A stretch of 12,144 nt of DNA from Lachnospiraceae bacterium (GCA_900770325.1 CAAGKE010000203.1:1-12144); one strand, 5' to 3'. Shown: positions 1 to 6,701, counted from the stretch's first letter. Numbers and translations: made by a program. Notes: a model not told the origin generated them from the sequence alone.

Positions 1-318
1 CCGGACCGGGAGACGCCACATATCCAGAGGCAGATACCGGCAGGCCAGCCGGAATCCCAGGGTCAGAAGCCAGGAAACGGCCGGGAATACCAGATACAGC
101 AGACTGGCTTCTCCGCCGAGGCCATAACCCCCGTTTCCTGCAGACACACCCCTTCGGGTGACTGCCGCATACACTGCAAACACTGTCATCCCTGCCTGAA
201 GCGCCAGAGATACGGCAGAAAGGATCCGATTGGATGGTGTCACCGGGATCTCTTTCAATTCCCCCTTACGCTCCGGAGAATGGAATACTTTCTTTTTCTT
301 TCTCGTACTGTTTGACAT
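1..318 (-). CDS. small two-TM membrane protein (DUF6142-like?), C-terminus cut by window edge
   Basis: The frame is open from an ATG at 318 down to base 1, giving 106 residues with no stop, so the C-terminus lies outside the window. The first 30 residues are basic and polar, with an RKKKK run at 6-10. A hydrophobic segment follows at about 31-53, then a Gly-rich turn (GNGGYGLGG, 61-69) and a second hydrophobic segment at about 71-92. The basic tail, two TM segments and central GYGL turn resemble the small Lachnospiraceae membrane proteins annotated DUF6142, but this is a memory-level match. The SD is weak (GAGG about 12 nt before the ATG). The 135 nt between this gene and the transketolase C subunit upstream (319-453) holds no gene or terminator I can support, so the gene could be the last in that operon. 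Function is unknown. Confidence 0.6.
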   Translation of the reverse strand, partial: MSNSTRKKKKVFHSPERKGELKEIPVTPSNRILSAVSLALQAGMTVFAVYAAVTRRGVSAGNGGYGLGGEASLLYLVFPAVSWLLTLGFRLACRYLPLDMWRLPVR

Positions 319-453
319 AAATAATAAAGCCTCATTTCCTGTTTCTCCGATGCCATCTGCTCCGCTTCCGGCACCGTTACCTATTTTTCACAGGCTGCTT
401 CCGCCCTCCTGCGGTTCTCCTGCTCCTGCTTCAAACGTTACTGTTCACAGTAT

Positions 454-1440
454 TCAGACTTCCAGGAAGTCCACAAAATTCTCTTCTGCCAATTCTTCTT
501 CTGCAATATCCAGGCTGCGTCCCGTAAGCGTTTCCACTCCCCGTATCAGATGCATGGCATCGATCTCATACTTTTTCATCAGGTACATCTTCGATGCACC
601 GTGGGTATATCCCGGAAGTCCGATCCGTATCAGACGTTTGCCGATTCCGTTTTCTGCCAGAACCTCCGCCACCGCGCTTCCCAGCCCGCCTGTTACATAG
701 TGATTTTCCATGGTAATCACACCATATCTGCACTTTTTCAACGCTTCTGTGATTGTGGGATCTGTAAAAGGCTTCAGGGTGGACACATGCATATGCTGCA
801 CAGATACACCATGCTTTTCCAGCGCTGCCGTCGCCCGAAGGGCTTCCTCCGTACAGATGCTGGAGGAAAGGATCAGTACGTCGCTTCCTTCATGCAGCAC
901 TCTGGCCCGGTTAAACTGCATAGGCTCACTGGCCGGGAACAGTCTGGGCACTTCCTTGCGGAGCATCCGCACAAACACCGGTCCATTGTATTCATAGGCC
1001 AGATCCAGTACTCCTTCAATCTCCGTGGCATCCCCGATATCGAAAATCGCCATATTGGGAACAGTCCGCAAAACTCCTACATCATTGATCGACTGATGGG
1101 TCACACCGCCGGGTGTAGTAATGCCGGGCACAAATCCCATAAATACCACCGGCAGATTGGGATAAGCCACACTCATCTCAAGCTGATCCAGGATACGCCT
1201 GTATAAAAATACGGAAAATGTATGTATAAAGGGACGGTATCCTTCCCGGGCCAGACCTGCCGCCCAGGAACACATATTCTGCTCAGCAATACCCATGGTC
1301 AGATAACGGTCCGGATATGTGGCTCTGAACTTTTTTACCTCACAGGAGGAACCCAGATCACCGGAAAGCACCAGTACCTCCGGATGTTTTTCAGCAAAAC
1401 GGATCATATTTTTTTCATGCGTATTTACTTCTATCTTCAC
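454..1440 (-). CDS. transketolase, C-terminal subunit (split transketolase)
   Basis: This is the 328-residue pyrimidine-binding plus C-terminal half of a two-gene transketolase. It would pair with the TPP-binding subunit just upstream to move two-carbon ketol units between sugar phosphates in the cytoplasm. The family signature GIAEQNM (50-56) carries the Glu (E53) that activates the TPP aminopyrimidine. A GGVTHQSIND segment (111-120) matches the conserved THQ motif, and GGLGSAVAEVL near 230 marks the C-terminal domain. The length is normal for a C subunit (about 310-330). The start is GTG, 8 nt after a very strong purine-rich SD (GGAAGGAGGGGAG), and it overlaps the upstream stop as GTGA, so translation is probably coupled. 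The true donor and acceptor sugars cannot be read from sequence; relatives of split transketolases act in special sugar routes as well as the pentose phosphate pathway. Confidence 0.88.
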   Translation of the reverse strand: MKIEVNTHEKNMIRFAEKHPEVLVLSGDLGSSCEVKKFRATYPDRYLTMGIAEQNMCSWAAGLAREGYRPFIHTFSVFLYRRILDQLEMSVAYPNLPVVFMGFVPGITTPGGVTHQSINDVGVLRTVPNMAIFDIGDATEIEGVLDLAYEYNGPVFVRMLRKEVPRLFPASEPMQFNRARVLHEGSDVLILSSSICTEEALRATAALEKHGVSVQHMHVSTLKPFTDPTITEALKKCRYGVITMENHYVTGGLGSAVAEVLAENGIGKRLIRIGLPGYTHGASKMYLMKKYEIDAMHLIRGVETLTGRSLDIAEEELAEENFVDFLEV

Positions 1441-2363
1441 GGCTGCAGCTCCCCTCCTTCCATCTCGTCATAGATCTTCTGATATTCCGGTTTTTCCGCC
1501 TCAGAGATCCGTACGAAATGCAGATACGGCCATTTCTTTTTCAGCGGCGGAATCCCTGTATATCCTTTGGTCCGGCAGATTACTGCCAGCGGCTTGCCCG
1601 GATGTTCCATCCGGCATGCCCGCTCTACGGCTGCAATATCATGACCGTCACAGGTGACGCAGGCAGCTCCAAAGGAACGGAAACGGTCCTCCAGCGGTTC
1701 TTCCGCCATCTGATCCTCAATAGCCCCTTCCACCTGCTGCCCATTGGCGTCAATGACCATAATAAAGTTATCCAGCTTATAATAACCGGCTGTCTGGACA
1801 CATTCCCAGGTCTGTCCTTCCTGAAGCTCTCCGTCTCCCATCAGGCAATATACAAGACCGGTGTCTCCCTTACGCTTTCTGGCATGAGCTGTCCCGGCAG
1901 CGATAGACACCGTCAATCCCAGTGAACCGGCTGTGTTCTCAAATCCGGGGGAATGCTCTGCGCCGATCATTTCCATATTCCAGCCATCCACATTAAACTT
2001 CTCCAGTGCTTTGGGGCTGATCCGTCCGATCGCCGCCAGAGCACAATAGATCACAGAAGCGTAATGACAGCAGGAAACGAAAAAACGGTCCTTATCCGGT
2101 GCAGGAAGCCCATGGTAAGCACTTCCCCGCGGATAGTCCATATTATCCGGTCCCGGCACACCAGGAAACGGGATGGCATCCCACAGTCCCGCAGACGGTC
2201 CCAGGTTCAGTATCCTGGTATATAACGCAGCAATAATCTCTGCCGAAGAACAGGCCTGGGCCAGATAACAGCCCCCTGATTTCAGGGCAATGCCAAGGAT
2301 CTGCTTCCGGATACTGGCAGCGATCCTGCTGGTATCCTCCATGGTATATTTTTCTTCAGGCAT
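1437..2363 (-). CDS. transketolase, N-terminal TPP-binding subunit, divergent
   Basis: This 308-residue partner of the C subunit binds the diphosphate of thiamine diphosphate. The GDGELQEGQTWE motif begins at residue 176 (GDG 176-178) and is followed about 30 residues later by DAN (N207), the standard TPP/Mg site. H100 in VSCCHYASVIYCAL aligns with the usual LSKGH histidine. Two hallmarks are changed: the segment normally read as GGHxGGSLS is GGCYLAQACSS, so the His is Tyr, and the Gln-Gly of GSLGQG is Leu-Thr in GSLGLT. A stretch of about 25 extra residues (60-85) makes the protein longer than usual (about 270-285). I chose the ATG at 2363 because GGGAGG lies 8 nt before it; the in-frame ATG at 2378 would put that SD inside the coding region. 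The next gene overlaps by 4 nt. Substrate is unknown; the loss of family residues argues for unusual specificity. Confidence 0.82.
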   Translation of the reverse strand: MPEEKYTMEDTSRIAASIRKQILGIALKSGGCYLAQACSSAEIIAALYTRILNLGPSAGLWDAIPFPGVPGPDNMDYPRGSAYHGLPAPDKDRFFVSCCHYASVIYCALAAIGRISPKALEKFNVDGWNMEMIGAEHSPGFENTAGSLGLTVSIAAGTAHARKRKGDTGLVYCLMGDGELQEGQTWECVQTAGYYKLDNFIMVIDANGQQVEGAIEDQMAEEPLEDRFRSFGAACVTCDGHDIAAVERACRMEHPGKPLAVICRTKGYTGIPPLKKKWPYLHFVRISEAEKPEYQKIYDEMEGGELQP

Positions 2364-2411
2364 AATTTTACCTCCCATCTCTGTTAATGCCGTTTATTTT
2401 TGTGCATTTCT

Positions 2412-2440
2412 ACTAAATAGTCATAACCAGTCTATCACAA
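2412..2440 (-). promoter_or_regulatory. candidate sigma-A promoter of the transketolase operon
   Basis: On the minus strand TTGTGA (2440-2435) and TTTAGT (2417-2412) are separated by 17 nt, each matching 4 of 6 consensus bases. This would start transcription about 40-45 nt before the transketolase start. It is a pattern match only. Confidence 0.3.
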
Positions 2441-2479
2441 TAGCAGATAAAACACAACAAAAAAACACATTTCCACTAC

Positions 2480-2508
2480 TTGATTTTTTCAGGCTCCTGT
2501 AGTACAGT
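2480..2508 (+). promoter_or_regulatory. candidate promoter of fucU with overlapping palindrome
   Basis: TTGATT (2480-2485) and TACAGT (2503-2508) are 17 nt apart, each 4 of 6. The perfect palindrome CTGTA-G-TACAG (2497-2507) covers most of the -10 box, a position where a repressor could block RNA polymerase. The site fits the divergent orientation of fucU against the transketolase genes. Both box matches are modest. Confidence 0.3.
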
Positions 2509-2511
2509 CAT

Positions 2512-2606
2512 GGTAAGATACTAAAGGTGCTGCTCCCGGGCTTCTGATACATTCTGCGTAAAATGCCCCGCAAAGCAGTACGCGAACAGCAGTATAAAAC
2601 CTTACC
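2512..2606 (+). promoter_or_regulatory. candidate structured 5' leader of fucU
   Basis: By eye, the leader can close into a long interrupted stem: GGTAAG (2512-2517) with CTTACC (2601-2606), then ATAC (2518-2521) with GTAT (2592-2595), then TGCTG (2528-2532) with CAGCA (2587-2591). A small inner helix TGCG/CGCA (2555-2558 with 2569-2572) lies in the loop. That is 15 nested pairs around a 54-nt interior. The element lies directly after the candidate promoter, whose predicted start falls inside the first arm, so part of that arm may not be transcribed. I do not recognise it as a known riboswitch class. Confidence 0.3.
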
Positions 2607-2627
2607 GTCCCTCCGAAAACTGGACGG
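2605..2627 (+). repeat. inverted repeat CCGTCC/GGACGG before fucU
   Basis: A perfect 6-bp inverted repeat with an 11-nt loop sits 33 nt before the fucU start. Its left arm shares CC (2605-2606) with the last pairs of the longer leader stem, so the two structures could compete. No U-run follows, so it is not a normal terminator. It could be an operator or an RNA hairpin. Confidence 0.4.
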
Positions 2628-2660
2628 CTGTTTTCAACCAAAAGAAAGGGGTGCATATTT

Positions 2661-3098
2661 ATGTTAAAGGGAATTCCTCCCGTACTTTCACCGGAGCTTT
2701 TAAAAGTCCTTGCCGAAATGGGACATGGCGACACCATTGTGATCGGAGATGCCAACTTTGCTGCAGCCTCCATGGCAAAAGACAGTATTCTGATCCGCTG
2801 TGATGGAATCCGGGCTACCGAAATTATGGATGCTATCCTGACGCTGATGCCGCTGGATGATTTTGTAGACGATCCCGTCCTGCTGATGGACAAGGAAGCA
2901 CGCCATGCAGATCTGGAATGTCCGGTCTGGGATGAGTTTAAAGCGATCGTGGCTAAGCATGACCCAAGAGGTGCTTCTGCCTGCTCCATGATTCCCAGAG
3001 GAAAGTTCTACACCATGGCAAAATCTGCCTATGCGGTAGTAGCCACCACGGAAACGGCCTTCTATGCCTGCTCCATCCTGCAGAAGGGCTGCCTGTAA
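2661..3098 (+). CDS. fucU: FucU/RbsD-family sugar mutarotase
   Basis: This 145-residue protein matches the full length of FucU-type mutarotases, which interconvert alpha and beta anomers of L-fucose (and, in RbsD, pyranose and furanose forms of ribose) in the cytoplasm. The start MLKGIPPVLSPELLKVLAEM and the block MGHGDTIVIGDANF are strongly family-like. They supply the conserved His22 and Asp30, with Asn rather than His two residues after Asp30, as in animal FucM. The C-terminal KFYTMAKSAYAVVATTE block and the final Leu-Gln-Lys-Gly also fit. An SD (AAAGGGG) lies upstream of the ATG. The gene stands alone: a candidate promoter and leader come before it and a good terminator follows. No fucose isomerase, kinase or transporter is in the window, so the actual sugar is open. 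It may serve the same sugar pathway as the divergent transketolase, but adjacency is the only support. Confidence 0.85.
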   Translation: MLKGIPPVLSPELLKVLAEMGHGDTIVIGDANFAAASMAKDSILIRCDGIRATEIMDAILTLMPLDDFVDDPVLLMDKEARHADLECPVWDEFKAIVAKHDPRGASACSMIPRGKFYTMAKSAYAVVATTETAFYACSILQKGCL

Positions 3099-3144
3099 AA
3101 GGGTTACCTTCACGCAGCATTATTGAAACAGACGTTTCGAAACA

Positions 3145-3172
3145 GGTGCACATGTGACTTGTGACGTGCGCC
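3145..3172 (+). repeat. imperfect hairpin downstream of fucU
   Basis: GGTGCAC (3145-3151) pairs with GTGCGCC (3166-3172) with one G-T wobble. The 14-nt loop holds a tandem GTGAC-TT-GTGAC. Just before it are GAAAC/GTTTC and the palindrome TTTCGAAA. It lies in the 3' UTR ahead of the terminator; no role is known. Confidence 0.3.
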
Positions 3173-3190
3173 GCAAGGCACATACAAATT

Positions 3191-3225
3191 AAGCCCCTCC
3201 GGCATTCAACCGGACGGGCTTTTCC
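3191..3225 (+). terminator. intrinsic terminator of fucU
   Basis: AAGCCC-C-TCCGG and CCGGA-C-GGGCTT form an 11-bp stem with one C/C mismatch and a 7-nt loop, followed by TTTTCC. It lies about 90 nt after the fucU stop and separates it from the convergent gene pair to the right. The T-tail is short but the stem is strong. Confidence 0.75.
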
Positions 3226-3294
3226 TGTTACTGTCAACTCCTCCCACAGCAGCTTTCTTCGTTGCTGTATCAGCGTGAACCGCAGCCTTCCCTC

Positions 3295-3534
3295 TTAATC
3301 TAAGTAATTTCCCACAGGTGATGTGTTATACTGCTTTTTTACCTCCATTATGATGGAACCATCGCTCTGCTCCGTCTCAGAAAGAATTCTGTATTTTGTC
3401 CCGCTTCTTTCCAGATGCTGCTTGTACTTCGCAGCTTCTTCCCTTACCATCCTCACTGCAAAATCATGATCCACATCCTCCTTCAGAAGGAAATGCAGTG
3501 TCTGTGAAATACATGCCGCTTTGATTCTTTTCAT
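3295..3534 (-). CDS. small conserved-looking protein of unknown function
   Basis: This 79-residue soluble, charged protein starts MKRIKAACISQTLHFLLKED and has no signal peptide or membrane segment. The first half is predicted helical with a basic and acidic mix (helix at about 22-42, VRMVREEAAKYKQHLE). The second half ends in a likely beta-hairpin (YRILSETEQSDGSIIMEVKK). An excellent SD, AGGAAGG, lies 7 nt before the ATG, so it is very probably translated. It starts 48 nt after the CarD-family gene stop on the same strand, with no terminator seen between them, so the two are probably co-transcribed. I recall similar short proteins in Lachnospiraceae genomes but no named family. The order beside a transcription regulator hints at a regulatory or stress role, which is inference only. 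Confidence 0.72.
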   Translation of the reverse strand: MKRIKAACISQTLHFLLKEDVDHDFAVRMVREEAAKYKQHLERSGTKYRILSETEQSDGSIIMEVKKQYNTSPVGNYLD

Positions 3535-3582
3535 GATAATACCTTCCTGTTCTTAAATTTATCGTAACATCCTTTCGGAACA

Positions 3583-4098
3583 TTACTCATTTTCCTGCTT
3601 TTTCTCGATCGTCTCAGCAATCAGCGTTTTCATCTCTTTTTTATCTTTTCCCAAAGCAAAGGCCAGTTCTGAATACAGGGTATCTTCTGCCAGTTTAAAA
3701 TACCGTTCATCCGTCGCCGTATTCTTTTTCCCAAGTGCATCTCTTTTCTTTTTTCTCAAATAAATATTCTTGATAATACTCACCAGCTGCTCCGGTTCAC
3801 TGCTTTTCAATGCGGCCTTGTATCTTTGTTCCCGCTGCTTGTCATCGGAGATCCAGGCAGTTTCAATTTCCGGGATCATTTTAATAACCTCCCAGGCCTG
3901 CTCGCTGCTCATCACTTTCCGGATCCCAGTGTGCTCAGACTCCACCGGAACATACAGCTTTGTCTTTTCTTCATCCCTGGGAACCAGCAGATAATACAGT
4001 TTATTCTTATCCACACTGGGCATATCTAAATGAGTAATATCCTCCACCCTGCAGATTCCATTATTAATTTTTACAACATACTCGCCAACCTGATACAT
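3583..4098 (-). CDS. CarD/CdnL-family RNA polymerase-binding transcription regulator
   Basis: This 171-residue protein has the two-domain layout of the CarD/CdnL family. The N-terminal Tudor-like RNA polymerase-interaction domain (about 1-60) starts MYQVGEYVVKINNGICRVED and includes KLYYLLVPRDEEKTKLYVPVE. A helical C-terminal DNA-contacting domain (about 65-168) follows. Known family members bind the RNAP beta subunit and stabilise open promoter complexes. Trp82, in IETAWISDD, is placed where mycobacterial CarD uses a Trp to wedge at the -10 region; that alignment is by eye. The C-terminus is rich in Lys and Glu. An SD (GAGGTGGAG) precedes the ATG. The gene is the first of a probable two-gene transcript with the 79-residue protein. 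The length is normal for clostridial CarD-like proteins (about 160-175). Target promoters cannot be deduced. Confidence 0.87.
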   Translation of the reverse strand: MYQVGEYVVKINNGICRVEDITHLDMPSVDKNKLYYLLVPRDEEKTKLYVPVESEHTGIRKVMSSEQAWEVIKMIPEIETAWISDDKQREQRYKAALKSSEPEQLVSIIKNIYLRKKKRDALGKKNTATDERYFKLAEDTLYSELAFALGKDKKEMKTLIAETIEKKQENE

Positions 4099-4442
4099 GA
4101 CAATTCTCCACCTCTCATGCCTGCTCCAACGCTTTGCCCGGTTTTTATGCAGACTACGCGCAATTATATATCGTCTCTTTATCTTTTCTTCTTTATTTTA
4201 TCAATAAGATTTCTGTTTTGTAAGATAAATTTGCGCAATTTTCGGATTTTTGTGAATTTTATACTACAATATACGGGGGATTTATTGTGAAAAATAACGT
4301 GAAATCTTTCTCTTGCACGATTCAGAAATGCCTCCGGCATTTTCGCTGCATTCTGCCGGAGGCTTACATTTTTACCCTTATTACATCTGAAAAAGAAGTG
4401 TCATAGACAAGTATAGAGTCTAGTTATTTCGAAACCGCTGTA
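4099..4442. other. intergenic region before the CarD-family gene
   Basis: No credible gene is present in these 344 nt. The right half carries the hairpin described separately (4330-4363). On the minus strand a perfect TATAAT (4168-4163) lies about 65 nt before the CarD-family start, but no -35 box is evident, so it is only a candidate -10. The octamer GCGCAATT occurs twice (near 4158 and 4233); the second copy lies in the palindrome TTGCGCAA. The region is very AT-rich from about 4160 to 4290, in line with a promoter zone. A short TAGAC/GTCTA inverted repeat near 4405-4423 has no evident role. Confidence 0.4.
4330..4363 (-). terminator. strong hairpin, likely (bidirectional) terminator
   Basis: GCCTCCGGCA (4330-4339) and TGCCGGAGGC (4354-4363) form a perfect 10-bp stem with a 14-nt loop. 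It lies about 80 nt after the stop of the M20 remnant on the minus strand. The minus-strand tail is only ATTTCTG; the plus-strand tail (TTACATTTTT) is richer in T, but no plus-strand gene needs it. The stem is certain, the direction less so. Confidence 0.55.
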
Positions 4443-5230
4443 CTAGTATGGCGGGGCTGTCAGATAATCAAGTATCACCTGATATAGCTTCTGCATTTCT
4501 TCCACACACAGACATTCCTCTGTTGTATGGACCTTTTCCGTTCCATTTCCCAGATTCAATGCAGTAAATCCATGGGAGTTATAGATATTCGCATCACTGC
4601 CGCCTCCGCTGGATGCCAAAAACGGAGTAATTCCGGCTCTGCAGTAAGAAGCTTCCAATTCCAAAATCAGCGGATGCTTCTCCGAAACATAAAATGAAGC
4701 AAAAACATCCCTCCACTCCTGCTTTGCAGTTCCTCCAAATTTAGCGGCTGACCGGATAATGCTTTCACTGATCTGATTTTTCAGTTTATCCAGCTTTTCC
4801 TTTTTCCGGCTTCTCGCCTCCATTCGTATGGTACATTTGGGCGAAACAATGCTGTTGATTCCTTTTGCTTCAATTGTCCCGATATTGGCGCTGGTTTCCT
4901 CGTCCACCTGCATCAGCGGCATATGGCTGATTGCTTCTGCCGCCATCTGGACTGCACTGATCCCCTCAGAGACAGCATTTCCTGCATGGGCAGCTTTGCC
5001 ATAAAATTCAGCCCAAAGCTCACTTTGTCCTGTTGCCTCATGGACGATCTTTCCAGCCTTTCCCAGACAGTCAAGTACCAATACCCATTTGGAACGTATT
5101 ATGCCGGATTTTGCAGCCTCTTTTGCTCCCAACATCCCCACTTCTTCCCCAAAAGAAAACAGAACTTCAAAATCCCGGTGCGGCAGTTCCTTCTGAGCAA
5201 ACATCTCCAGTATTTCCATGATGATGGCGA
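4443..5230 (-). pseudogene. M20-family peptidase remnant lacking the N-terminal metal-binding region
   Basis: The longest reading starts at an ATG at 5219 and gives 258 residues; full M20 peptidases of the PepT-like type have about 370-410. It begins inside the conserved helix that normally follows the DDKAG metal-ligand motif, at AIIMEILEMFAQKELPH. The expected first ~120-130 residues, with the His-x-Asp and bridging Asp zinc ligands, are absent. What remains is well preserved: the catalytic Glu-Glu in FSFGEEVGMLGAKEA (21-35), the dimer-domain GKAAHAG (74-80), the SSGGGSDANIYNSHG block and the last metal His in EKVHTTEE. No SD precedes the ATG. Upstream, the reading runs directly into a GNAT fragment in another frame. 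With three ligand residues missing it should not be an active peptidase. The intact downstream frame suggests the loss is recent, or an assembly error. Confidence 0.78.
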
Positions 5231-5560
5231 TATCCGTGAATCCTCTCCGCTGATATCCTTTTCTATCTTATAAAATTCATACCCGTATTTCTCATATAAC
5301 CCCGTATGTACTGTAGAAATATACAGGTACTCCCTGTCCATGACTGCCGCAATGCTCTCTGCATATTCTAAAAGCATTCCTGCATAACGATGTCCCCTGT
5401 ATTCTGGAAAGGTATATAAAAATCCGATCCATGGAGAGAGACTGGTGGGCTGGATATCATCCAGAGGAGCAAAGGTACAAAATGCAATCAATTCCTCTCC
5501 GCTGTATAATATTCGATGATTCTCATTTCCCTTATCTTTCTCCTCCCGCAGGATACCGCA
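5231..5560 (-). pseudogene. GNAT acetyltransferase remnant, truncated at both ends
   Basis: The open reading begins after a TGA at 5563-5561 and encodes about 110 residues typical of the later part of a GNAT N-acetyltransferase. SGEELIAFCTF gives a central beta strand, and GFLYTFPEYRGHRYAGMLLE is the acetyl-CoA motif A, with RGHRYA in place of the usual RxxGxG/A. GLYEKYGYEFY follows near the end. The reading ends at GEDSRI, where family members normally continue with a few more residues (typically Tyr-Arg and on). From there it passes out of frame into the M20 remnant, down to a stop at 5099. No ATG with an SD begins the frame; only CTG or TTG codons are available, and the N-terminal acceptor-binding part is missing. 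It lies 16 nt after the HAD gene stop. This is read as a remnant, not a functional enzyme. Confidence 0.7.
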
Positions 5561-5576
5561 TCAATATGTAAAAGCT

Positions 5577-6185
5577 TCAGCCTCTGTTAATATACTGGGG
5601 CAGCTTTGCCGCAAGCTCTTTAAAATCATTCACCACATCACCTGTATAAAATGAATTTCTGCTGTTAAGCATGACCGGCTTCATCCCGACCTTTTGGGCG
5701 GCCTCTAAATTACCTTCTCTGTCATCTACATACAGGCAGTCTTCTGCATTGACACCCAGTTTATCAATAGTGCGCCAGAAAATGCGTTCATCCGGTTTTT
5801 GTATTTTCAGATCCCCGCTGATACTGATTACGTCAAAATATTTATTGATATCAAATTTGTCCCGAAGATACCGGCTCCATCTGCTTGAATCATTTGAAAT
5901 AACAGCCAGCTTGTACCTATTATGAACCTCATTTATAAACTCCAGGAATCCATCGTTCAGTTCTATGGTATCGAGATACTCTTTTTCGATTTTTTCCAAA
6001 TCACCTGTAAACCCGATCTCTCTCCATACATCTAAAGATGTCAGTTCACCCACATCCGCTTTCAGCCAGGGTGCATAGATATCCCCGGGGCTCAGATCAG
6101 GAAATGTCTGCTGCACATATGGTACAAAATCATCTCCTGTCTGTTTCAATATCACGCCATACATATCTAACACAATAGCCTTCAT
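5577..6185 (-). CDS. HAD-superfamily (subfamily IA) hydrolase
   Basis: This 202-residue cytoplasmic HAD hydrolase would remove phosphate from a small metabolite through an aspartyl-phosphate. Motif I is VLDMYGVI (nucleophile D7). The usual second Asp is replaced by Tyr (DxYG), as in the haloacid dehalogenase branch and some IA members. Motif II is AVISND (S97). The motif III lysine is in IQKPDERIF (K130). Motif IV is LYVDDREGN (D154, D155). The cap is the short helical type inserted after motif I (about 15-80). I chose the ATG at 6185 because GGAG sits 8 nt upstream; an in-frame TTG at 6203 would overlap the preceding stop. The gap to the small exported-protein gene upstream is 14 nt, so they form an operon. 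The second-Asp replacement makes a simple phosphatase call less secure; the substrate is unknown. Confidence 0.82.
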   Translation of the reverse strand: MKAIVLDMYGVILKQTGDDFVPYVQQTFPDLSPGDIYAPWLKADVGELTSLDVWREIGFTGDLEKIEKEYLDTIELNDGFLEFINEVHNRYKLAVISNDSSRWSRYLRDKFDINKYFDVISISGDLKIQKPDERIFWRTIDKLGVNAEDCLYVDDREGNLEAAQKVGMKPVMLNSRNSFYTGDVVNDFKELAAKLPQYINRG

Positions 6186-6199
6186 ATCCTCATCTCCAT

Positions 6200-6613
6200 T
6201 CAAAACCGGGTTTCGCTCAGTTCCCTCAAAATATCCGATAGCTGGTCAAAGCCGGTTACAGTATATCGTTTTCCGTCCCGCACAAGGATACCTGCTTCAA
6301 ATGAAACTGCATAACTGCTGCCATCTTCCATCACAAAGCTCAGGATATCACCTGCATCCGTGGCGCATAGATCTGTTTCCCCCTCTATTTTCATTTCTTT
6401 TAATGCCCGGATACAGTCCCGGATCACCTCCGGATCCCGTGTCTCATACTCGGAGCGCATCTCATACTGCTGGATATAAACCAGTTCTTCCGGCTCGCTG
6501 ATGCCGCTGTAATTCCAGACTGCTTCATTCTCTTCCGTCAGCTTTTCCCCGTTTCCCGCACCTCCGATTCCCAGCATCAGAACCAGAAGAAAACTCCAAA
6601 ACCATTTTGCCAT
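6200..6613 (-). CDS. small exported protein of unknown function
   Basis: This 137-residue protein has an N-terminal hydrophobic segment (about 4-19, WFWSFLLVLMLGIGGAG) after a single Lys. It reads as a signal peptide or N-terminal anchor; no lipobox Cys is present. The mature part is acidic and mixed alpha/beta: ELVYIQQYEMR, a helix over VIRDCIRALKEMK, then beta strands with DGSSYAVSFEAG and DGKRYTVTG, ending in a helix. The layout recalls small secreted Firmicute domains such as DUF5301, but I cannot confirm a family. A strong SD, AGGAAGGAG, lies 7 nt before the ATG. A candidate promoter and a repeat-rich leader precede the gene, and the HAD hydrolase follows 14 nt after it. Being co-transcribed with a cytoplasmic HAD enzyme gives no clear functional clue. 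Confidence 0.72.
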   Translation of the reverse strand: MAKWFWSFLLVLMLGIGGAGNGEKLTEENEAVWNYSGISEPEELVYIQQYEMRSEYETRDPEVIRDCIRALKEMKIEGETDLCATDAGDILSFVMEDGSSYAVSFEAGILVRDGKRYTVTGFDQLSDILRELSETRF

Positions 6614-6701
6614 ATTTCAGCTCCTTCCTGATTACGCTTCCTGCCGCTCACAGTACCACCGCTTTTCTCCCGATATACAATAGCAGGATTCCCCCGAATT
6701 C

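Noticed and set aside
319..453. Possible decayed coding stretch after the transketolase C subunit
   Set aside because: The in-frame extension after the stop is short, holds more stops and has no recognisable content; a small ACTGT/ACAGT hairpin lacks a T-run, so no terminator is called.
230..700. Plus-strand 156-residue frame at the left edge
   Set aside because: Pro/Ser-rich translation, antisense to the membrane protein and the transketolase C subunit; no supporting signal.
550..1206. Long open frame on the plus strand opposite the transketolase C subunit
   Set aside because: It is antisense to a well-supported gene, with no recognisable motif, no SD and skewed Cys/His-rich composition typical of shadow frames.
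4030..4290. Plus-strand frame of 86 residues in the AT-rich region before the CarD-family gene
   Set aside because: Its Phe/Ile/Leu-rich content reflects AT-rich DNA. It starts inside the CarD-type gene and lacks an SD.
5099..5491. Single 130-residue protein running through the GNAT and M20 regions
   Set aside because: The last ~45 residues are the M20 gene read in the wrong frame, with no family features; the reading is a by-product of the fusion.
6649..6660. T-box-like motif (GGTGGTACTGTG on the minus strand, against GGTGGTACCGCG) in the leader of the exported-protein gene
   Set aside because: It matches 10 of 12, which is expected about once by chance in this much sequence. No terminator hairpin pairs with it and the downstream gene is not an amino-acid gene.
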